Translations under genes and position numbers: made by a program
NCBI GenBank assembly: GCA_944382805.1
Contig: CALWNS010000042.1
Location: 1 to 11,413 of the forward strand
Length of the DNA stretch: 11,413 nucleotides
DNA from: an uncultured Gemmiger sp.
GTDB taxonomy: Bacteria > Bacillota > Clostridia > Oscillospirales > Ruminococcaceae
Reading direction: 5' to 3'
Part shown: positions 8,501 to 11,413 of the stretch, piece by piece
Numbering within the stretch: the stretch's first letter is position 1
Layout of the letters: each line of letters starts with the position of its first letter
The notes under the pieces: generated by a model
Database searches by the model: none
What the model was told of the DNA's origin: nothing
What the model saw: only the letters and a program-made list of their open reading frames with translations

Positions 8501-9063
8501 AAGCCGGCCTGACCGGCGCGGAGCGCGGCACGGCCATCCATGCCTTTATGCAGAGTGTCCCGTTTGACGGCCCCGCGCCGGACCTTGCGGCCGAAGTGCG
8601 CCGCCAGGTGCAGATGCAGCTGCTGGACCCGGCCCTGGCCGAACAGCTGCGGCTGGAGGACGTGCGCCCGTTTTTTGAAAGCGAGGTCTTTCGCCGCATC
8701 CGCCAGGCAAAGCGGATTTTGCGCGAAGAACCGTTCATCACTGCGCTGCCGGCCAACGAAGCGCTGCGCGCCGACGCGCCGGCGCAGGCCCGCGTGCTGG
8801 TGCAGGGCATTGCCGACCTGGTGCTGGTGTACGACGGCTACGCCGAGATCCTGGACTACAAGACCGACCGTTCGCGCGACCCGGCGTTTTACCGGCGCGA
8901 ATACGCCGCCCAGCTGCAGCTGTACCGGCGGGCGTTCGCCTTGCGCCTGGGCGTGCCGGTCACGCGGCTGACCATCTACAGCTTTACGCTGGCGCAGCAG
9001 ATCGACATCCCGCTGCAGCCGGAGGACGAAGGCGCGGGGCAGGGGAGCAAGGCGGCAAAATAA
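5542..9063 (+). CDS. addA: ATP-dependent helicase-nuclease subunit A (AddA/RexA)
   Basis: The 1173-residue product is the A subunit of AddAB: a superfamily 1A (UvrD-like) 3'-5' helicase fused to a RecB-family nuclease. Helicase motifs appear in order: Q-motif FTPAQAAAI near the N-terminus; Walker A AAAGSGKT with K32; motif Ia TFTNAAAAKLR; motif II VDEYQD (D399, E400); motif III GDIKQSIYRFRQADP; motif IV LDANFRS; motif V TVHRSKGLEF (758-767); motif VI YVALTRAR (834-841). The nuclease follows with AIHAF (H1000), D1092, and EILDYKTD (D1105, K1107), all catalytic residues of the family, so both activities look intact. Length is close to the roughly 1200 usual. ATG 5542 is chosen because AGGAGC sits just upstream; the longer frame back to 5437 would overlap addB. 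No terminator is visible after the stop, and a new promoter begins 16 nt downstream. Confidence 0.97.
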   Translation: MSIAIQFTPAQAAAITARGGSLLVSAAAGSGKTRVLVERAVGLICDPEHPVEADRLLIMTFTNAAAAKLRADITERLLAEVRAHPADQRLRRQQLRLQCASIGTVDAFCLHFVQQHFAALEIPPDFTTADEATLARLRQETLANVLEQAYTDPDFRAFADLYDRGRTDDTAGTALLELYDFTRTLPHPDAALDRFAAAWAGEAPPQETDWGRALLAEAAARVQGALRMIEAALHASVQEETADRAYTAVLLDDQSKLELLAERLQAGSWDRAAEALSLLENWRRPGAIKGGKEGNPAALTASLLRDRAKKQVEKLRGDLLLCTAAEFAADRRRAAPLVAALVRAVRLFAQRYFAAKVEEKVLDYADYEHLTLDLLQAADGARTPLCATVSSRYAAVLVDEYQDTNALQDAIYFSLAAPDASNLFFVGDIKQSIYRFRQADPEVFAAKQAAWQPCPQPLPVPLRRPATIALDANFRSAPDVIAGINFIFETIFSQPLGGIAYGPGQRLVVGKPGAYRGLCEISVLDGADAAADAAAIAQRIGQMCAAGFAVREGEGTRPCTYGDFCILLRGRGDFPVYENALRAAGIPVYADVAADLLDAPHVRPFAALLRILDNPAQDVELAAVLLSPLYPYTPDDLVRLRGAVPGGSLYAAVLQKGGERFAPFCRDLELFRRLAHTLPVDALIGELFARTGYLAAAGAMPDGARCRQDLLAFAAWAAGAGARGLPALVRAMSAAQAAGGVQPGGGGQSRPGCVSIMTVHRSKGLEFPIVFVADTARRFNQSDAIRPVLCHRSLGVGLMLRGAGGASRYKTLPYAALAQAIRRETLSEEMRILYVALTRARDALIVTVPVKRLESEIKTPALCVHAGATGPETLQGFSSWAGWLLTAALCHPAGGELWRYSSFLPHTRPSAAPLCVRIARAAPAAEAGAQPQPPAAADAALLAELRRGFAWQDPDRALCEVPAKVSVSAVTHPAGSVRLERPAFLQKAGLTGAERGTAIHAFMQSVPFDGPAPDLAAEVRRQVQMQLLDPALAEQLRLEDVRPFFESEVFRRIRQAKRILREEPFITALPANEALRADAPAQARVLVQGIADLVLVYDGYAEILDYKTDRSRDPAFYRREYAAQLQLYRRAFALRLGVPVTRLTIYSFTLAQQIDIPLQPEDEGAGQGSKAAK

Positions 9064-9078
9064 ATTGCGCCCCACCCC

Positions 9079-9107
9079 TTGACGGCGTGCGGACTTTGTG
9101 TTACCAT
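9079..9107 (+). promoter_or_regulatory. Sigma-A-type promoter of the rpmG-secE-nusG operon
   Basis: TTGACG at 9079-9084 is separated by exactly 17 nt from TACCAT at 9102-9107, and a TG at 9099-9100 gives an extended -10. The -35 box matches the consensus at five of six positions. Transcription would start near 9114, leaving a leader of about 95 nt before rpmG. The spacer is A/T-richer than its surroundings, as expected for a promoter. It sits only 16 nt after the addA stop codon, and no hairpin terminator intervenes, so addBA read-through could also feed this operon. The call rests on sequence match alone. Confidence 0.68.
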
Positions 9108-9114
9108 GATATCA

Positions 9115-9171
9115 CCTCTTTTGCGGGTTTTATTTTGTTGCCCTTTTTTCGGGCCGCCCGCAAGCGCGAGG
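9115..9171 (+). promoter_or_regulatory. Structured 5' leader of rpmG-secE-nusG (possible attenuator)
   Basis: In the predicted leader, TTGCGGG (9121-9127) is complementary to CCCGCAA (9157-9163). Outside it, CCTC (9115-9118) can pair with GAGG (9168-9171) across a small internal loop. Within the enclosed loop a second hairpin is possible: GCCC (9140-9143) with GGGC (9151-9154) around a T-rich loop. Alternatively, GGG (9125-9127) can pair with CCC (9141-9143) directly before a six-T run (9144-9149), which is a weak terminator-like arrangement. The alternatives exclude each other, as in attenuators. The stems are short and I recognise no named leader family, so a regulatory role is only inferred. 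Confidence 0.35.
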
Positions 9172-9207
9172 GAGGCTTAATAAACCGTTAAATGGAGGTG
9201 CCGAACA

Positions 9208-9357
9208 ATGACTGTCAAAATCACTCTCGCCTGCACCGAGTGCAAGCAGCGCAACTACAACAAGCAGAAGAACAAGAAGAACAATCCCGACCGTCTCGAG
9301 ATGAAGAAGTATTGCCGTTTCTGCAAGAAGCATACTGTTCACCGCGAAACCAAGTAA
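9208..9357 (+). CDS. rpmG: 50S ribosomal protein L33 (bL33)
   Basis: A 49-codon gene starts at ATG 9208 and ends with TAA at 9355-9357. The protein begins MTVKITLACTECKQRNY and ends HTVHRETK, typical of bacterial L33, a small basic protein of the large ribosomal subunit near the E site. It has two CxxC pairs, C9/C12 and C36/C39, forming a zinc ribbon, so this is the zinc-dependent (C+) form. A GGAGGTG at 9194-9200 lies 7 nt before the start. An overlapping frame beginning at ATG 9192 reads through the Shine-Dalgarno sequence and gives no recognisable protein, so it is a shadow. Placement directly before secE and nusG is the usual Firmicutes order, which supports the call. Confidence 0.97.
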   Translation: MTVKITLACTECKQRNYNKQKNKKNNPDRLEMKKYCRFCKKHTVHRETK

Positions 9358-9376
9358 GTGTAAGGAGCTTGGAACA

Positions 9377-9679
9377 ATGGCTGACAAAAAAGCGGTAAAA
9401 GAGACCGCCGCCAAGGCTTCGGAGCAGAAAAAGACCGCCAAGGAAGCGGCCGGCAAGAAAAAGGTCCCGCTGGGCGAACGCGTCAAGGGCTTTTTCGGCC
9501 GCATCGGCAAGTACTTTAAGGATACCCGCAGCGAGCTGAAGAAGGTCGTATGGCCCAGCCGCCAGGATGTCAGGGTCAAGACTATTACGGTCCTTGTGGT
9601 CGTTGTGATCGCCGCCGTGGTGCTGATCCTGCTGGATATGGCGTTCGGCGGGATCATTCACCTGCTCATCGGCGCGTGA
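9377..9679 (+). CDS. secE: Preprotein translocase subunit SecE
   Basis: This 100-residue protein has the layout of single-span SecE, which clamps SecY in the SecYEG channel in the cytoplasmic membrane. The first 45 residues are highly charged (K/E/A-rich) and probably unstructured. The amphipathic signature KDTRSELKKVVWPS (48-61) follows, then one transmembrane helix at about 68-95. The length fits Gram-positive SecE with an extended N-terminus. AAGGAG at 9362-9367 lies 9 nt before ATG 9377. It is 19 nt after rpmG and 32 nt before nusG, in the conserved secE-nusG order, so all three are likely one transcript from the promoter at 9079-9107. Confidence 0.96.
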   Translation: MADKKAVKETAAKASEQKKTAKEAAGKKKVPLGERVKGFFGRIGKYFKDTRSELKKVVWPSRQDVRVKTITVLVVVVIAAVVLILLDMAFGGIIHLLIGA

Positions 9680-9711
9680 CGCCCGGGTCTTGAAACGCGG
9701 AGGCAAACCCC

Positions 9712-10251
9712 ATGGCAGAACAAGCATACTGGTATGTGGTGCATACCTATTCCGGTTATGAAAACAAGGTCGCCCAGGACCTGATGACGATGGTGGAAAA
9801 CCGCCGTCTGCAGGACCTGATCTGCGATGTCAAAGTCCCCACCGAAACGGCGATCGAGGACGTCCTGGACAAACAGGGCAACAAGGTGGGCGAAAAAGAA
9901 GTCCAGCACAAGGTCTATCCCGGCTATGTCTTTGTCAAGATGGTGATGAACGACAATACCTGGTACATCGTGCGCAACACGCGCGGCTGCACCGGCTTTG
10001 TCGGTCCGGCGTCCAAGCCGGAACCCCTCTCGGAGGAAGAAGTGGCCAAGCTGGGCGTCGAGATGGTGGCGGAGCCCACGATCGATTACGCCGTGGGCGA
10101 TACGGTGGAGATCACCGGCGGCCCGATGGCCGGTTCGGTGGGCACGGTGGAACCCATCGACAAGGCCGCCCGCAAGGTGCAGGTCAAGATCACGATGTTC
10201 GGCCGCGAGATCCCGGCCGAGCTGGAGTTGCACCAGGTCAAGCTGCTGTAA
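9712..10251 (+). CDS. nusG: Transcription termination/antitermination factor NusG
   Basis: The 179-residue protein is full length for NusG, which binds the beta' clamp helices of RNA polymerase and modulates pausing, Rho termination and transcription-translation coupling. The NGN domain covers about 5-115 and starts WYVVHTYSGYE; it contains the hallmark YPGYVFVKM (69-77). An acidic linker (about 106-124) leads to the C-terminal KOW domain (126-179), with VGDTVEITGGPMAGSVGTV and the closing ELELHQVKLL. The KOW motif has GPMAGSVG where many homologues have GPFAGFxG, a modest variation. A GGAGG at 9699-9703 sits 8 nt before ATG 9712. The gene is followed by a terminator-like hairpin at 10277-10298, then rplK. 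Confidence 0.97.
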   Translation: MAEQAYWYVVHTYSGYENKVAQDLMTMVENRRLQDLICDVKVPTETAIEDVLDKQGNKVGEKEVQHKVYPGYVFVKMVMNDNTWYIVRNTRGCTGFVGPASKPEPLSEEEVAKLGVEMVAEPTIDYAVGDTVEITGGPMAGSVGTVEPIDKAARKVQVKITMFGREIPAELELHQVKLL

Positions 10252-10276
10252 GGCGGCCAAACGAACAGTTTTCCGG

Positions 10277-10298
10277 TAAAAACCGCGTGCGGTTTTTA
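10277..10298 (+). terminator. Intrinsic terminator between nusG and rplK
   Basis: TAAAAACCGC (10277-10286) is perfectly complementary to GCGGTTTTTA (10289-10298). Folding would open the innermost pair to leave a CGTG tetraloop. The core is a four-pair C/G block flanked by five A on the left and five T on the right, so it reads as a terminator on both strands. It begins 25 nt after the nusG stop. The GC core is short, so termination may be partial. I see no clear -35/-10 pair between it and rplK, so rplK-rplA may depend on read-through. Confidence 0.68.
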
Positions 10299-10324
10299 TA
10301 GGGTGCGCGCGCCGCGCCGCGCCC

Positions 10325-10357
10325 GTGGGAGGCCCGCACAGGGCCGCAACTCACCAC
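10325..10357 (+). promoter_or_regulatory. Putative ribosomal protein L1-binding leader upstream of rplK
   Basis: The element reads GTGG (10325-10328), GA, then a five-pair hairpin GGCCC (10331-10335)/GGGCC (10341-10345) with loop GCACA, then an 8-nt 3' bulge GCAACTCA (10346-10353), then CCAC (10354-10357), which pairs with the first GTGG. By established knowledge, L1 represses its own operon by binding an mRNA site that imitates the L1 stalk of 23S rRNA, where a GUGGGAGG strand faces a CCAC strand across an asymmetric loop. The same design occurs before rplA at 10817-10844. The element ends 7 nt before the rplK ribosome binding site (GGAGG, 10365-10369), well placed to block initiation. The L1 assignment is by structural analogy and has not been tested. 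Confidence 0.68.
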
Positions 10358-10379
10358 AAATTTTGGAGGTGCAAATATC

Positions 10380-10805
10380 ATGGCACAGAAAATCACTGGC
10401 TATATCAAGCTTCAGATCCCCGCCGGCAAGGCGACGCCGGCCCCGCCCGTTGGCCCGGCCCTGGGCCAGAAGGGCGTCAACATCATGGCGTTCACCAAGG
10501 AATTCAACGAGCGTACCAAGAACCAGATGGGCATGATCATCCCCGTCGTCATCACCGTGTACGCCGACCGTTCCTTCAGCTTCATCACCAAGACCCCGCC
10601 GGCTCCGGTCCTCATCAAGAAGGCCGCCGGCATCGAGACCGCTTCCGGCGTGCCCAACAAGAACAAGGTCGGCTCCATCACCCTGGCCCAGGCCGAGGAG
10701 ATCGCCAAGACCAAAATGCCTGACCTCAACGCCGCTTCTCTGGAAGCTGCCGTCAGCATGATCAAGGGCACCGCGCGCAGCATGGGCGTCACCGTCGAAG
10801 GGTGA
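10380..10805 (+). CDS. rplK: 50S ribosomal protein L11 (uL11)
   Basis: The 141-residue product is exactly the usual length of L11, which binds the GTPase-associated centre of 23S rRNA at the base of the L7/L12 stalk. The N-terminal domain shows the proline-rich segment PAGKATPAPPVGPALGQKG (14-32) that contacts the rRNA and forms the thiostrepton-binding cleft. The C-terminal RNA-binding domain (about 70-141) includes KTPPAPVLIKKAAG and the final SMGVTVEG. GGAGG at 10365-10369 lies 10 nt before ATG 10380. It precedes rplA by 56 nt, the universal rplK-rplA pairing. Both this gene and rplA are preceded by a matching L1-stalk-like RNA element, suggesting translational feedback by L1. Confidence 0.98.
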   Translation: MAQKITGYIKLQIPAGKATPAPPVGPALGQKGVNIMAFTKEFNERTKNQMGMIIPVVITVYADRSFSFITKTPPAPVLIKKAAGIETASGVPNKNKVGSITLAQAEEIAKTKMPDLNAASLEAAVSMIKGTARSMGVTVEG

Positions 10806-10816
10806 TGACGCGCCCC

Positions 10817-10844
10817 GTGGGAGGAAATTTCCGATAACTACCAC
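10817..10844 (+). promoter_or_regulatory. Second putative L1-binding element, in the rplK-rplA spacer
   Basis: The order is GTGG (10817-10820), GA, an inner hairpin GGA (10823-10825)/TCC (10830-10832) with loop AATT, an 8-nt 3' bulge GATAACTA (10833-10840), then CCAC (10841-10844) pairing back to GTGG. This repeats the design of the element before rplK: same outer helix, same GA on the 5' side, same bulge length, and bulges that share first G, last A and a central AACT. Only the inner helix and loop differ, as expected if the RNA shape is what is conserved. The rplA ribosome binding site GGAGG (10849-10853) begins 4 nt after it. Binding of L1 here is inferred from resemblance to the 23S L1 stalk. 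Confidence 0.68.
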
Positions 10845-10861
10845 ACATGGAGGAATAAACA

Positions 10862-11413
10862 ATGAAACACGGTAAGCACTATGTCGAAAGCGCCAAGCTG
10901 ATCGACCGTAGCAAAGTTTATGATCCGCAGGAGGCCCTGGAGCTGTGCTGCAAGACCGCCCGCGCCAAGTTTGACGAGACCATCGAGCTGCATGTCCGCC
11001 TGGGCGTTGACAGCCGTCACGCTGACCAGCAGGTCCGCGGCGCGGTCGTTCTGCCCCACGGCACCGGCAAGGACGTTCGGGTTGTCGTTATCGCCAAGGG
11101 CGACGCTGCCAAGGCTGCTGAAGAGGCCGGCGCAATGCTGGTTGGCGACGAGGAGCTCGCCGCTCGCATCCAGAACGAGGGCTTCATTGATTTTGACGTT
11201 CTGATCACCACCCCGAACATGATGGGTGTGGTTGGCCGTCTGGGTAAGATCCTCGGACCCCGTGGCCTGATGCCGAACCCCAAGGCCGGCACCGTTACCA
11301 TGGACGTTGCCAAGGCTGTTACCGAGGCCAAGGCCGGTAAGATCGAGTATCGTCTCGACAAGACCAACATCATTCACTGCCCCATCGGTAAGGTTTCCTT
11401 TGGCAAGGAGAAG
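10862..11413 (+). CDS. rplA: 50S ribosomal protein L1 (uL1), 3' end outside window
   Basis: The frame from ATG 10862 is open to the last base, giving the first 184 residues of about 230. It starts MKHGKHYVESAKLIDRSKVY and contains the L1 signature GRLGKILGPRGLMPNP at 125-140, which lies in domain II. L1 binds the mobile L1 stalk of 23S rRNA (helices 76-78), helps release deacylated tRNA from the E site, and represses translation of its own operon. GGAGG at 10849-10853 lies 8 nt before the start. Codon choice differs from the genes upstream: GTT, GCT, GGT and CGT are frequent, while addB and addA are dominated by G/C-ending codons. This is expected for a very highly expressed gene and does not need transfer to explain it. 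Confidence 0.98.
   Translation, partial: MKHGKHYVESAKLIDRSKVYDPQEALELCCKTARAKFDETIELHVRLGVDSRHADQQVRGAVVLPHGTGKDVRVVVIAKGDAAKAAEEAGAMLVGDEELAARIQNEGFIDFDVLITTPNMMGVVGRLGKILGPRGLMPNPKAGTVTMDVAKAVTEAKAGKIEYRLDKTNIIHCPIGKVSFGKEK

Noticed and set aside
5260..9075. Open frame of 1271 codons on the minus strand covering all of addA
   Set aside because: Same composition artefact: no recognisable domain, no ribosome binding site of note, and biased composition opposite a complete addA with intact helicase and nuclease motifs.
9192..9398. A 68-codon frame starting at ATG 9192 over rpmG
   Set aside because: It starts on the rpmG Shine-Dalgarno sequence and runs out of frame through rpmG into secE. 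The rpmG frame from 9208 encodes a clear zinc-ribbon L33.
9130..9727. Minus-strand open frames opposite secE (175 and 168 codons)
   Set aside because: They are antisense to rpmG, secE and the start of nusG, have no recognised motif, and run against the conserved rpmG-secE-nusG order.

Overview
The window looks like ordinary core chromosome of a high-GC, spore-lineage Firmicute. A Clostridia/Oscillospiraceae-type gut bacterium (Gemmiger, Subdoligranulum or Faecalibacterium-like) is my best guess. The reasons are a Firmicutes-type AddAB pair instead of RecBCD, a spoIIR gene, strong GGAGG ribosome binding sites, and GC-saturated third codon positions. All genes lie on the + strand and all look intact; only the first and last are cut by the window edges. 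I see no mobile element, CRISPR array, tRNA or rRNA gene, and no integration scar.

Layout. 1-507 is the C-terminal part of a class I/II PLP aminotransferase, followed after 21 nt by ispE (isoprenoid precursor synthesis). A strong terminator-like hairpin (1427-1458 plus a T-tract) closes this unit, and its 3' arm contains the ribosome binding site of the next gene, spoIIR (forespore-to-mother-cell signal in sporulation). Only 17 nt after spoIIR comes addB, then 19 nt later addA. These two encode the helicase-nuclease that processes double-strand breaks for recombination.

After addA there is a good sigma-A-type promoter (9079-9107) with an approximately 95-nt structured leader. It drives the translation/secretion/transcription cluster rpmG (L33), secE and nusG. 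rpmG is only 49 codons long. A symmetrical A/T-flanked hairpin terminator (10277-10298) separates nusG from rplK (L11) and rplA (L1, cut by the right edge).

The most interesting signals are in non-coding RNA. The spacers before rplK and before rplA each carry a small element of the same design: a GTGG/CCAC outer helix, a GA on the 5' side, an inner GG.../...CC hairpin and an 8-nt 3' bulge. This resembles the L1-binding stalk of 23S rRNA, so each cistron appears to have its own L1 autoregulatory site. L1 control of this operon is known biology; two matched copies in one operon, below an intrinsic terminator, is the part worth checking. The second signal is the hairpin that both terminates upstream transcription and covers the spoIIR Shine-Dalgarno sequence. 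I found no evidence for a wholly new protein system here.
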